Below, piece by piece: positions 40,236-53,200 of a stretch of DNA of 64,000 nt. The notes beneath the pieces are model-generated. The model ran no database searches, was not told the origin of the DNA, and was given only the letters and a program-made list of their open reading frames with translations. The position numbers and the translations under genes are program-made. The stretch spans positions 3,213,562 through 3,277,561 of the forward strand of contig NC_081840.1 of assembly GCF_963259705.1 (NCBI RefSeq), given 5' to 3'. The DNA comes from Myotis daubentonii. Taxonomy: Eukaryota > Chordata > Mammalia > Chiroptera > Vespertilionidae. Within the stretch, counting starts at the first letter, position 1, and each line of letters begins with the position of its first letter.

Positions 40236-40899
40236 CATCTGAGTGTCTGACAGCCCAGAGCCTCCCAGTTTTCTGGAGCTCCGGGCCACCTGCATTTTTT
40301 TTTAAGGCAAGCAGTATTTTTAAAATAAAATAAAAATTGCTGCATGTGTTAAATATTTACATTGAACAAGTCAATGTTTAAAGCACAAAAATATTTCAAT
40401 AGAATCAAGATAACAAATGGCAAGATGTAATCTTAAGTGGAGTGTCATCTTTTCACTTGTCGGTTGCTGTGGGTAACTGCATGCGCAGTCTTATTTGGAA
40501 AGGTCAAACCTAAATTCCATCCCTGAGTGAATGTGGGCGATTGGGTCCCCAGCACCGTGGCCCCCCCGGCTGCCTCCACCCCACCCATTCCAGAGGTCTT
40601 TCCGGAAATGACCCCTAGGCCAGGGGAGCCCCAGGGACCAAGCAGCATGGCTGCGCAGGGGGGGCCACCCATGCTGTTGTTCGCGTGTCCAGGACCCGAA
40701 ATTCCAGGGCAACGCTCTCTGTTACAGTAGAGGATGATGCCAGGTCCTCCCGGTGAGGCCATTTCACATGAACTCCAATTCCAGGGAAGGCCTAGGCGGT
40801 AGCTCAACCTTCTCATCAGATTGATCAATAATTGTAGTCCTCCCAGTCCTCCCTGCCAAGTGGACACTGGGGCGTGTTTCCAGAGTTTCCGAATGAAAG

Positions 40900-41165
40900 A
40901 GCAGAAAACGAACAGGTCGCGCCCTGCCCGAGGGCACCCGGCGTGTAGCAGGGCTGAGTGGGACCTGGGCTGCAGGCACAGTGGGCGGGGCAGAGCCCAG
41001 GGAGCGCGGGGAACCAGTGGCCCCGCCCACCCACGGACGCCCCGCCCAGCGCCCTAGGCCCCGCCCCCAGGGAGCGGCTTTGGCCCAGCGGTCCGGAGGC
41101 CTTGACCTCGCCGCCGTGGCAACCAAAGGGACGCTTTCCCCGTAGCTACCAGAGCGGCTCCCGCC
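40900..41165 (+). promoter_or_regulatory. AK7: AK7 promoter, CpG-rich
   Basis: GC- and CpG-rich sequence precedes the AK7 ATG and continues into intron 1. It contains several CCGCCC boxes (for example 41039-41070) and the X-box described separately. No TATA box was seen. The start site is unknown, so the left limit is approximate. Confidence 0.65.
41110..41123 (+). promoter_or_regulatory. AK7: RFX X-box in AK7 promoter
   Basis: GCCGCCGTGGCAAC matches the symmetrical X-box GTTGCCATGGCAAC at 11 of 14 positions, with a perfect right half (GGCAAC). It is about 43 bp upstream of the ATG. RFX factors, often with FOXJ1, drive motile-cilium genes, which suits AK7. Confidence 0.6.
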
Positions 41166-41267
41166 ATGGCCGAAGAAGAGGATATCGTCCGGACGGAGAA
41201 AGTTATCCGGGTCCAGAGGGTGTTTATAAACCTGCTGGACTCCTACAGCAGCGGAAACATTGGGAAG
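41166..41267 (+). CDS. AK7: AK7 coding exon 1
   Basis: 34 codons, [20 protein letters not shown] to SGNIGK, then the donor AAG|GTGAGC. Kozak context is strong (GCCATGG). Ends in phase 0. It lies in a CpG-rich promoter region. Confidence 0.96.
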
Positions 41268-44200
41268 GTGAGCGGCGGCGGGACCCCGGCCCCCAACTCC
41301 ATTCCAGCGCCCCGGGTCCCGAACCCTGAGAGGTCCTGTGCCGCGGGCTGCTGTCCGGGCCCCTCCTAAGAGAGGGTCCCTCTTCCTGGGCACAGCCAGG
41401 ACCCCAGGACCCCAGTCCGAATCCAGGCTAGACAGCCACCCCACCTGGAAGTCCTCTTCCCCACCCCCACCCCCACCCCCGAGATCGCGGGTGCAGCCCT
41501 GAGTCCTCCCCTGTTAATGAGGGGAAACTGAGGCTCAGCGGAAGGAAGGGACCTGCCCAAGATCACGTAGTGAGTTGGAGGCAGAACCTGGAAATAGAAA
41601 CCAGGTCTCTGACCCCTTAACTGGGCTCTGTTTCCCCTCCACCACCGTAGCCGAAGCGCGCAGCTGATAAGAATATAAATCCAAATCAGTGCCCTAACCG
41701 GTTTGGCTCAGTGGATAGAGCGTCAGCCTGTGGACTGAAGGGTCCCAGGTTCGATTCTTGTCAAGAGCATGTGCCTTGGTTGCGGGCACATCCCCAGTGG
41801 GGAGTGTGAGGGAGGCAGCTGAATCCATGTTCCTCTCTCATTGACGTTTCTCTCTATCCCTATCCCTTCCTCTCTGTAAAAAATCAATAAAATATGTTTT
41901 TATAAAAAATAAATAGATAAATAAATCCAAATCAGTCACGGGGACGGGGACATAAAGTACACAGCATAGGGATTACAGTAAAAAATATTGCAAGACTATG
42001 GGTGGTGCCAGGTGGGTGCTGGAAATATCAGGGAACACTTTGTAAAGTAGATATTGTCTAACCCCTATGCCGTGCACATGAAACTAATACAAACTAATAT
42101 TGAACGTAAACTGTAATTTTAAAAATTCGTCCAAGGGTCATATCACCCACAAAGTATTTTCCATTCAGCCGTCCTTCAACCTACGGTTTGAGCGTCGGTT
42201 ATGTGGTAGGCACTGTTTGGGGTCCTGAGTCCCACTAAGCTCTTTCACCCTTTTCCATCGTTCACCGCTGGAAAATGAAGAAATCCAGAAAGAGCTCAGA
42301 AGTGCTCAGCCATAAAAAGAAAGCCATGATTGTACCACTTCCCTGAGGAGGTCGTATTGATTTCCTAAGACTGTGGTAACGAATGGCCACAAACTGGGTG
42401 GCTTGAAACAATGGAACTTCTTCCCTCCCTCCCCGTTGGGAAGTCCAGAAGTGGAAACTCAGCGTGAGCAGGTTGGCTCCTCTGGGGGGCTTGAGGGAGG
42501 TCTGTCCCCGGCCTTTCTCTCAGCTCCTGGGGCTGCCACGGTCCTGGCCATCCCTTGGCTTATAGGATCGTCACTCTGAACTCTGCCTCCATCTTTACCC
42601 AGTCTTCTCCCCTTGGTGTCTCTGTGGCCAAAGTTCCCTCTTCTGATAAGGACACCAGTCATTGGCTTAGAGCCCACCCCGACCTGGCATAAGTTCTTTT
42701 AACCTGATCACATCTGCAAAGACCCTCTTTCCAACTATGGTCAGATTCACACATTCCCAGTGGACAGGAATTTGTGGGGAAGGGGACACTGGTCAACCCA
42801 GCACATCATCTAAAGTTGATCAGTCAAAAATATATAGACTTAGTTATATAATTTATATGTAGAAATAGTATGTCTTATACAGCACATCATTATCTATGAT
42901 GTACAATATATGTAATATTATATGTATTTATATAATAGGTATTTCCTAGAAGAGACTGAAATCACATGATCAGAAAAGGGGGAAAGAAGGAACAAAGACA
43001 AAACTAAAACAATACAATAACCAAATTTTTTTAAAGAAAAGAAGCATTAAAAAGACAGAGGTAGCCCTGGCCGGCTTGGCTCAGTGAATAGAGCGTCGGC
43101 CTGCGGACTGAAGGGTCCGAGGTTCTGTTCCGGCCAAGGGCACATGCCAGGGTTGCAGGCCCGGTCCCCAGTGGGGGGCATGCTAGAGGCAGCCGATCAA
43201 TGATTCTCTCTCATCATTGATGTTTCTATCTCTCTCTCCTTCTCCCTTCCTCTCTGAAACCAATAAAGAAATATATTTTTAAAAATTAAAAAAAAAAGAC
43301 AGAGGTAGTATGTACTTCTGTGTGTCTTTCAAAAAAATAGATATAGAAAAGATAGACTGATTGATAGGTTGATAGATAGATATTCTATACACAGAAAATG
43401 CCTCATAGGATACACAAGCCACTTCACTAGTATCACCTCTTTGGATGGGACTCATTCATGCCCACCTACACAATGGCAGGCAACAGAGAATATCACAATG
43501 AATAAGACCAAAAAAAGGTTGTTGCCCTCTTGGACCCTGTGTCTCCAAGAAGACAATCACTAGTATTTAGAATAAACAAAATATTTCAATGTGTGATAAA
43601 TACTCTGCAGGCCAGAGGACCTCAAACGTTGACTGGTGGGCGAGAGCAGCGGCTTCACACAGAGTTGCACAAAACAGCTCTTGAATCTGGCCCAGGGCGA
43701 GGAGCAAGCCCCAGGAACTAGTTCTCAGGGCACGCCAAGGACAAAGGCCCCGAAATGGAAGTCAGGTTGGCCTTCTCAGAGGACAGAGTGGCCTGGGATG
43801 GGGCAGTGACCGGCAGCTCCAGGGCTGATTCATTGGTGTAGCAGACAGTGGCCAGGGCCCAGGGCCCAGGAGACTTTGGGGCCCACAAAAATGTTTCCAT
43901 TTCTTTGAAAATCAGAAGGAAGCAACTGAAATTTGAGGGTCAAAGATTATGTTTGTCTATATAGCAACACACATGTAAAGTCTAATTTTTAATATTTTGT
44001 TTGTTTGTTTGTTTTTTCAAAGTCCTTCAGCTCAGAAGTAGCAGAGTTAAAATTCAATCTCAGGTCTTCTCTGAATCCACAGCCTGAGCTCTTTTTAAAA
44101 ATATATATATTTCTTTATTGATTTCAGAGAGGAAGGAAGAGGGAGAGAGAGATAGAACCATCAATGATGAGAAAGAATCATTGATCAGCTGCCTCCTGCA

Positions 44201-47200
44201 CGCCCCTTACCTGGGGACCGAGTCGGCAACCCAGGCATGTGCCCTTGGCCGGAATCGAACCCGGGACCCTTCAGTCCGCAGGCCAACGCTTTATCCACTG
44301 AGGCAAACTGGCTAGGGCTTAGTGTTTTCTTATGGAGGAAAGAGCCCATGAAATGTGGCCCTGCCCGGCAACTAAACAGTGCCTCACACATGCTCAGCAC
44401 CCCATCGATATTTGTTGCATAAATTAATGAAGGAGAGTCAAGCGCAAAGGCCCAGATCGTGCGGGGTTAGGCGCTTGGCTTATATTCTCATCCCATGAAG
44501 GCCACTGGAGTATTTAAAAAGGGAGGTGACATGATTGAGGTGAGAAGGGGGAGAGAAGGAAGAGAATGTAACTTTTTACTTTATCTCGTTTTGATCCCTG
44601 ATTATTTCTGAACAGTGTATCTGCAGAATAAAACTTTTAGTTTGTAGAGGTATCTTTTCAAAAGCTTATCAATAACAGAATTTTCTGGTTTTTCCTTCAC
44701 TAACTAGGACCTCTCTTTCTCCAATGCCAAGTAATTGCTGTTGTCTGTACTATTAACCTAAAAATGAAAAGCTGAGTAAAAGGCAATAAGTGTCTATTTG
44801 AGATCCAAAAAAAAGTAGCTGTTCAAGAATCACAGATTCTGGGAGAAGCCCAGATAGTGTTCTAATTAGGGGGGTGAAGGCAAAGGGATTTTATGAGAAA
44901 AGGAAGGGAAATAATTTCATGAATAGAAGGAAGGAATTTCTGTTGGGGTTAAGAAGTCAAGGGAAGGCCCAGCTAGTCTGGCTCAGTATGGAACATTGAC
45001 CTATGAACCAGGAGGTCATGGTTCAATTCCCAGTCAGGGCACATGCCTGGTTTCGGGCTCGATCCCCAGTAGGGGGCATGCAGGAAGCAGCCAATCAATG
45101 ATTCTTTCTCGATGTCTCTCTCTCTCTCTCTCCCTCTCCCTTTTTTTCTAAAACCAATTATATATATATATATTAGAGGCCTGGTGCACAAGATTCGTGC
45201 ACTGAGGGGGGGGTCCCTCAGCCTGGGTTGTGCCCTCTTGCAGTCTGGGACCCCTCGGGGGATGTCCAACTGCTGGCTTAGGCCCGACATCCCTTTTGCA
45301 GTTTGGGACTCTTGCAGTCTGGGACCCCTCACTCCTTACCACCCACCTGAGGCAGAGGTGGGAGAGGCTCCCACCACCGTTGCTGTGCTCGCCAGCCATG
45401 AGCCTGGCTTCTGGCTGAGTGGCACTCCACCTGTGGGAGCACACTGACCACCAGGGGGCAGCTCTTGCACTGAGCGTCTGCCCCTTGGTGGTCAGTGCAC
45501 ATCACAGCAACTGGTTGTTCCGCCATTCGGTCAATTTGTATATTATGCTTTTATTATATAGGATTTTTAAAAATATATATTTTTTATTTATTTATTTTTT
45601 TTTTATTTTTAAATATATTTTATTGATTTTTTACAGAGAGGAAGGGAGAGATAGTTAGAAACATCGATGAGAGAGAAACATCGATCAGCTGCCTCCTGCA
45701 CATCTCCTACTGGGGATGTGCCCGCAACCCAGGTACATGCCCTTGACCGGAATCGAACCTGGGACCTTTCATTCCGCAAGCCAACGCTCTATCCACTGAG
45801 CCAAACCGGTTTCGGCTAAAATATATTTTTAATTGATTTTTATAGAGAGGAAGGGAGAGGGATAGAGAGTTAAAAACATCGATGAGAGAGAAACATCTAT
45901 CAGCTTCCTCCTGCACACCCCCTTCTGAGGATGTGCCTGCAACCAAGGTACATGCCCTTGACTGGAATCGAACCTGGGACCCTTCAGTCCACAGGCCAGT
46001 GCTCTATCCACTGAGCCAAACTGGTTAGGACAGGATGTTTTAAAGTCAAGGAAAGAGCTTCTAGACCAGCCATGGGCAAACTACGGCCTGCAGGGCGGAT
46101 CCGGCCCGTTTGAAATGAATAAAACTAAAAAAAAAAAAAGACCGTACCCTTTTATGTAATGATGTTTACTTTGAATTTATATTAGTTCACACAAACACTC
46201 CATCCATGCTTTTGTTCCGGCCCTCCGGTCCAGTGTAAGAACCCATTGTGGCCCGCGAGTCAAAAAGTTTGCCCGCCCCTGTTCTAGACATTCAAATAAG
46301 CTAAGCCATACATGGTGATGCTCATTCTAAAGAATTTATTTCAGCCGAAACCGGTTTGGCTCAGTGGATAGAGCGTCAGCCTGCGGACTGAAAGGTCCCA
46401 GGTTCGATTCCGGTCAAGGGCATGTACCTGGGTTGCGGGCATATCCCCAGTAGGAGATGTGCAGGAGGCAGCTGATCGATGTTTCTCTCTCATCAATGTT
46501 TCTAACTCTCTATCTCTCTCTCTTCCTCTCTGTAAAAAATCAATAAAATATATTTAAAAAAAAAAAAAAGAATTTATTTCAGCCCTGGCCTGTTTGGCTC
46601 AGTGGATAGAGTGTTGGCCTGCGGACTGAAGGGTCCTGGGTTTGATTCCAGTCAAGGGCACATGCCCAGGTTGCTGGGCTCAATCCCCAGTGGGAAGAAG
46701 GGGGAGGATGTGTAGGAAGCAGCCGATCAATGATTCTCTCTCATCATTGATATTTTTGTTTCTCTCTTCCTCTCCCTTCTTCTCTGAAATCAATAAAAAT
46801 ATATTTTTTTAAAAATGCATTTCATTTTCATGTGTGGCACCTCTAGCAACCCTAACGAAAGGCAGGTTCTTAGAATCATCATTCATTGACTCCAAGGTGT
46901 TCTTAGTATTGGGGAACTCGCTCTTGTCTTGCAGTTTCTATCGAACTGTGTGGTCGGGGCTTCCCTTGAAGAAATGACGGAAGAAGAAGAAGAGGATGAT
47001 GAGAGCAAGTCAGCTATACCAGATGCCTCCTCATCCAAACTGAAGGAGGGCACGTTCCAGATCGTGGGCACGCTTTCCACACCCGGAAAACCCTCGCCCG
47101 ACTTTGCCCTGGAGACGTACTCCGTAAGTCCTAGTGGTTTCTGCTGAGAGCAGACAAAGGGAAGCGTCACCAACCCCCCCCCCCCACCACCACCACCACA

Positions 47201-50200
47201 AGACCCCCTTACAGCATGTCCTTGCTCTGCTTCTCATTCCCCACCTCCTGCACATGTGTGGGGCTTGGGAAGGTGAGGGGCAAGGTGGGGGCTGGCCTTT
47301 GTCCTAAAAAGGAAATGAACCACCATTGTTGAGACTTTTTTTTTTTTTAATATATTTTATTGATTTTTTTTACAGAGAGAAAGGGAGAGGAATAGAGAGT
47401 TAGAAACATTGATGAGAGAGAAACATCAATTCAGCTGCCTCCCGCACACTCCCTACTGAGGATGTGCCCGCAACCAAGGTATATGCCCTTGACCGGAATC
47501 GAACCTGGGACCCTTCAGTCCCCAGGCCGACGCTCTATCCACTGAGCCAAACCAGCCGGGGCTGTTGAGATTTTAAAGAATTTAAATTAGCTCTAGCCAA
47601 TTTGGCTCAGTGGATAGAACATCAGCCTGTGGACTAAAGGGTCATGGGTTCAATTCCAGCCAAGGGCACATGTCTGGGTTTTGGGCTCAGTCCTCAGTAG
47701 GGGGCGTACAGGAGGCAGCCGATCAATGTTGGGTTTCTATCTCTCCCTTCCTCTCTGAAATCAATAAAAATATATTTTAAAAAATAAGAATTTAAATTAG
47801 ACACTCCTGGAAGTATGAGTCTCATTTGGATTTCCAGGCTCCTCACATTCTCTCTATATACTGTATTTAAAATGTACTCTTCCCTGCATGACCCCAGTAC
47901 AGCCCTGGGCCATGGTGGGCGCTATCTGCGAAGGGAAACCTCCTTTGGAATAACGTGCCATTATATTGCTGTCTCACTGAGAAACACTGCTGCCTACACA
48001 TGACAAATGCAAGTGCTGGTTTGGAAATGCATTGTCCTCGTGTGGTTATCTCAACACCCACTCTCGCTATCGCTCTACTCGGAAATGTGCTATGTGTGGG
48101 CATCCACACAGCGAGGAATAGCTAGTTAAAACACGATGGTCACCCTGGCCCGTGTGGCTCAGTTGGTTGAGCATCGTCCTCTGCACCGAAAGGTAACTGG
48201 TTCGATTCCCGGTCAAGACACATGCCCAGGATGCAGGTTCCTAGTCAGGGTGTATATGAAAGCAACTGATCTCTCTCACATCAGTCTCTCTCTCTCTCTT
48301 TTTTCTCCTCCTCCTCCTCCTCCTCCTCCTCCTCCTCCTCCTCTTCCTCTCTTTGTAAAAATAAATTAAAAAACGTTAAAAAAAAACAAACACGATGATC
48401 ACCCCAGTTACTTTTGTCAAATCTAAGAACTTTATATTTCTAACCATTAAAAGTTTCTGCATTTTTAAAATATTCCCAACAGTCAACTGTAATAAGATAC
48501 CTTACATCTAGAAAGAGAACGGATTAGTTCCATCTCAAGGATGCTGAAACAATCCCCATAAATCACTCATCAGCACTTCTGAGTGACTCAAGATATATAA
48601 TCGCTCAAATAATCTTGCAGAGAGTCTGAGTGAATTTTGAATGCCTCCCCCTGTTTTTTCCCCAGTGTGTCCTAATTCTTCCCTTCTGAATTGGGGTGTA
48701 AACAGCATACCTACTCATCATGCAACTTTTTAATCATCTGTTCCCAGCTATTTCCGTAAGTGTCTTTGTTATTTGAAAACCACCCACAGCAGAGAGCCAA
48801 AATTTCATTTCAAAAGGAACCCTCCTTCTGCAAATATTTTCAGTGGGATTCTTCCGTGCAGGGTATCTCATTGGGAAACTGTTATTCCATCTACATATCA
48901 CTGATCCTTCATCAGCTTCTTGAACAAATGACTGTCGGTTCTCTTCCCAGGACATTTCTCGAGAAGAACTTCTCATGCGCCTGCTGGAGTGCGATGTCAT
49001 TATTTACAACATCACTGAGAGCCCGAAGCAAGCGGAGGAAGCCCTCTGGGCAGTGTCCGGTCAGTGAGGGGACCCTTTTATCTCTGGGGACACCCCTTGG
49101 GTGTAATTTACTTTACTGAAGAGTCATTTAAGAGTCATCAAATTAGGACCATTAGAAGCTAGACTTACTAAACCCAAAATGAAATCAGGCTAATGGATAT
49201 GCCTGTGATAAACAAAGACATATTAAAATGTTTAAGAGTTTATTCGAGCAAAAATCAATTCAAATTAGGTAGTGCCAACCTGGAAGCGGGTAAGAGTGCT
49301 CCGTCCACAGGAGCTGGGGGAAGGCTTGTCTAGAGAAAAGCAGGAAAAAAAAAACAAAGAAAGTACTTGATTGGCTATAGCTGAAGCGTTTACCTTATGT
49401 GGAAGAGCCTAGTGGGCTGTGATTGGTTGCCCTTACATTTTTTATTTCTTTTTTTAATTGATTTTTTTGAGAAAGAGAGAAATATTATTTTACTGTTCCA
49501 CTTATTTATGCCTTCACTGGTGCCCGGACCAGGGACCAAGCCCACAACCTTGGCGTATCGGGATGACACTCTCACCAACTGAGCTCCCAGCCAGGGCTTG
49601 CGTTCCTAACCTGGAGGCAGTTACTGGCTTCATTGTGGGTTTGCTGGCGTAGGCTGCGAAGGTATCTGAACCACCTCCGTCTAATGGGCCTCCTTGTTTA
49701 ATTATGTTAACAGGATATTCTTTATCATTGAAAGAAAGGAAACAGCCCTAGACGGTTTGGCTCAGTGGATAGAGCGTCGGCCTGCGGACTCAAGGGTCCT
49801 GGGTTCAATTCCCGTTAGGGGCATGTACCTTGGTTGCGGGCACATCCCCAGTGGGGGGGCGTGCAGGAGACAGCTGGTCGATGTTTCTCTCTCATCGATA
49901 TTTCTAACTCTATCCCTCTCCCTTCTTCTCTGTAAAAAAAATCAATAAAATATATTTTTTTTTAAAAAAAGAAAGGAAACATTAACTTCCTAAACGTGGC
50001 CTTGACTCATTCTGCAGGCACTGCTTAAGGAGGTGCGGTTGGCTGTAATGGGAAGATACATAACAAATAAGAAAAAGATTGTACCTACCAGGCACTTGGA
50101 GGCCTAAAGAGTGCGAAGGAACACACGAGAAACTTGACCGCGGGGTAGAGAATGGCACATTCACCGGAAAGGCATCGCGGGAGGTGACTTTGAGAGGAGA

Positions 50201-53200
50201 GGAAGTATTTCTAACTGTGAGGGTTTGATTCAGGCCAACAAATGCCCCCAGATGGCAAGAGGTAGGGGGGCTGTGGGGAATGCTTGCAGCTTTTATGTAT
50301 TTAATTACTTATTTATTTATTTAATATTTTTATTGATTTCAGAGAGGAAGGCAGAGGGAGATAGAGATAGAAACCTCAATGATGAGAGAGAATATTGATG
50401 GCCTGCCTCCTGCACGCCCCCTACTGGGGATCGAGCCTGCAACCTGAGCATGTGCCCTTGACTGGAATCAAACCCTGGACCCTCCAGTCCGCAGTCCGAC
50501 GCTGTATCCACTGAGCCAAACCAGCTAGGGCTGCTTGCAGCTTTTAAAATGCTCTGGGAAAGTGATGAGCTCTAGGACCCTCAACTCTAGAAGGACGAGG
50601 TGCTGTTTAGCAATTCGGTGCGTTGTAATTTATCTCCTCATTAAGTCAGGGGCAAAGAAGAAAGTAGATCAGCTTATCTGAATCGTTGTTCTAGACTGGG
50701 GCAGCCAAAAAGACACAAAACACCTGACTTTCCAATGCTTTTTGCACCTCATTATCTTTGCTTTAGACTGTTTAGATCAGTGGCCAGCGAACTCTTTCTG
50801 TGAAGGGCCAGATAGTAAACATTTTTGGCTTTTCGAGCCAACTACTCTGCCATCATCGCCAGAACAGAGCATAAACGATATGTAAATGAATGGTCTGGTT
50901 CCAATTAAATTTTGTTTTATTTTTTAATGTTTTTATTGAGTTCAGAGAGGAAGGGAGAGGGAGAGAGAGAGAGAAACATCAATGATGAGAGAGAACCACT
51001 GATCAGCTGTCTCCTGCACGCCCCCACTGGGGATCGAGCCCACACCGGGGCATATGCCCCTCCCCACCGCCACCACTGGGAATCGAAGGTGACCTCCTAG
51101 TTCATAGGTCGATGTTCAAACACTGAGCCATGCCAGTTGGGCAATAAAATCTTGTTTTAAAAGCAGGCAGTACTTTTGCCAACCCCTGATAATATCAACA
51201 GCAAAGCCACACGTTGGCTTAAAGGAAAGAAATGGAACAGAGCCTCAGGAATGCGTCTGCCTATTCCGGGAAATCGTGATGAAATAGTGCTTCCGTGGGC
51301 GGGAGGGATTCCTCGGGAGCTTAACATGATTGATCTCCCTCCTCTTTGTAACTCTGGGCCTAAATTTCATTCAATGCGATACAAATCAAAAACGTGAACA
51401 TTGTGCCATCTTTTAGGAACAGAGCTTTTCGGAAGCCTGCTGGGGGCATTCCGTCCCTTGGCAAATACGTACAGATGATGGATAATGGCACCTCCTGAAA
51501 TAATTGCACCGCCTACAGTAGCAATCAGACATAATGTTTGTCGAGTTCCTATTTTGTGCCAGGCTTTGGAAATTGATTTTTCTATGTAATGAATCCTTGC
51601 AATTTTCTTAAAATTTTTAATGCTTTGTGTTGTGTGTTTTTTCCTGAAGTTAAACCAGGACAGGGTTTGAAAATTAAAAAGCACAGTCCTGGCCTGGTAG
51701 CTCAGTGGGTTGGAGCATCACCCTGATATGCCGGGGTGCGGGTTCCAGGCCGGGTCAGGGCACCTACAAGGACCCACCAATGAGTGCATATGTGGGTGGA
51801 GCAACAAATCAAGATTTCTCTCTCTCTTTTCCTTTCTCTCTCTAAAATCAATAAATAATCTTTTAAAAAAAAGGGAAATTAAAAGGCACAGGAAGGCTTA
51901 GAATAAAGAGCAACAATTCCCTGCATTTTCTTCCCATCCCATCCCTATTCCCTAAAAGGAACCTCCTTTAACCCCCTTGTTCCTTTTAATACATGAAAAT
52001 GCCTGCGCTGATGTCCCCTGATTGTGAATTTCAGACACTGACCACTGATTTCCTGCTATGACAGGTGACCTTCGGCCCCTCATAGGGCTCCCCAACCAGT
52101 GCCCCTCAAGGGAATGTAGTTGGTTCTCAAACTTTGATCACGGCATTTCCTTTCATGGGTGTTCAAGAGCGGAGCATGTTTTACCGACCCCTTCTTCATT
52201 CTGATAAGGAGTTTTATATAAGAAAATTTTACCTCTCTATTGGGTGGAAAGGTGGTGGCAGTATTACCCCATTTTTGAGATATAGAGTGATTGTGTCTAT
52301 AAGGAAGTATAGTCAGAGGCCCTTGGTCTGCCTTCAGGGTCACCTGGGAGCAGGCGGTAGGTGGGGCTGTGGAGAAGGGGGAGTGGGGTGGGGGTGGGAC
52401 TTTGTCGGTTTACCTGAGGCACATTCTTAGATTTGGGTGTTTTGTTTCATTTTAGTTTTGCAATGGATATGTATTACTTCTTTTTTTTATATAATATATT
52501 TTATTGATTTTCTACAGAGAGGAAGGGAGAGGGATAGAGAGTTAGAAACATCAGTGAGAGAGAAACATCGATCAGCTGCCTCTTGCACACCCCCTACTGG
52601 GGATGTGCCTGCAACCAAGGTACATGCCCCTGACTGGAATCAAACCTGGGACCCTTCAGTCCCCAAGCCAACGCTCTATCCACTGAGCCAAACCGGTTAG
52701 GGCTGTATTACTTCTTAATAATGTTTTATTAAATTACTAGTGCATGAATTCATGCAAAGGTGGGGTACCTTGACCTGGCCGGCAATCAAGGCCTATTGGG
52801 GTGGGGGGGGCCGGCTGGCAGAGGGGAGGGATTGCAGGAGGTTGGCCAGCCCAGGGAGGGGGGTAGGGGCCACGGGAGATTGGCCTGCCAGCCCCCCACA
52901 CCCCCTGATCAGGGCCCAGGGGGGAGGGACTGTGGGGGGTTGGCTGTGGGAGCGCACTGACCATCTGCATTTGAGCGTCTGCCTCCTGGTGGTCAGTGTG
53001 CATCATAGCGATTGGTCAACCGGTTATTCCGGTTGTTCCAGTCATTTGGTCCTAATGGTCACTTAGGCTTTTATATATATAGATGTGAACGTTTTAATAT
53101 AAAAGAATTCTCCCACCTCGCCTTTCAGATACTATGAAAGGAAGGTAAAAGGACATAGGAGAAAGGAAAACAGTATTAGAAATGAGAGAAAATGTTTGCG

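Larger units (their letters stand above)
37914..40899. other. GSKIP-AK7 intergenic region
   Basis: L1 pieces with a Helitron palindrome and Helitron, two ancient repeats, and a possible processed pseudogene at 40290-40870. 38900-39310 and 39430-40080 show nothing recognised. Confidence 0.75.
41268..46934 (+). other. AK7 intron 1
   Basis: Ancient repeat, SINE, L1 end, MaLR LTR, SINEs, a Helitron, a hAT element and two SINE doublets. 43310-44097 and 44320-44960 show little beyond weak GATA and old-repeat traces. Confidence 0.85.
47124..48950 (+). other. AK7 intron 2
   Basis: C/CCA tract and three SINEs. 48391-48950 is unique with no recognised feature. Confidence 0.85.

Noticed and set aside
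40764..41444. 226-codon minus-strand frame over the AK7 promoter and exon 1
   Set aside because: Antisense shadow of AK7 exon 1 and GC-rich flank.
42350..42812. Possible endogenous retrovirus
   Set aside because: Only a solitary MaLR-type LTR; no gag, pol or env-like frame nearby.
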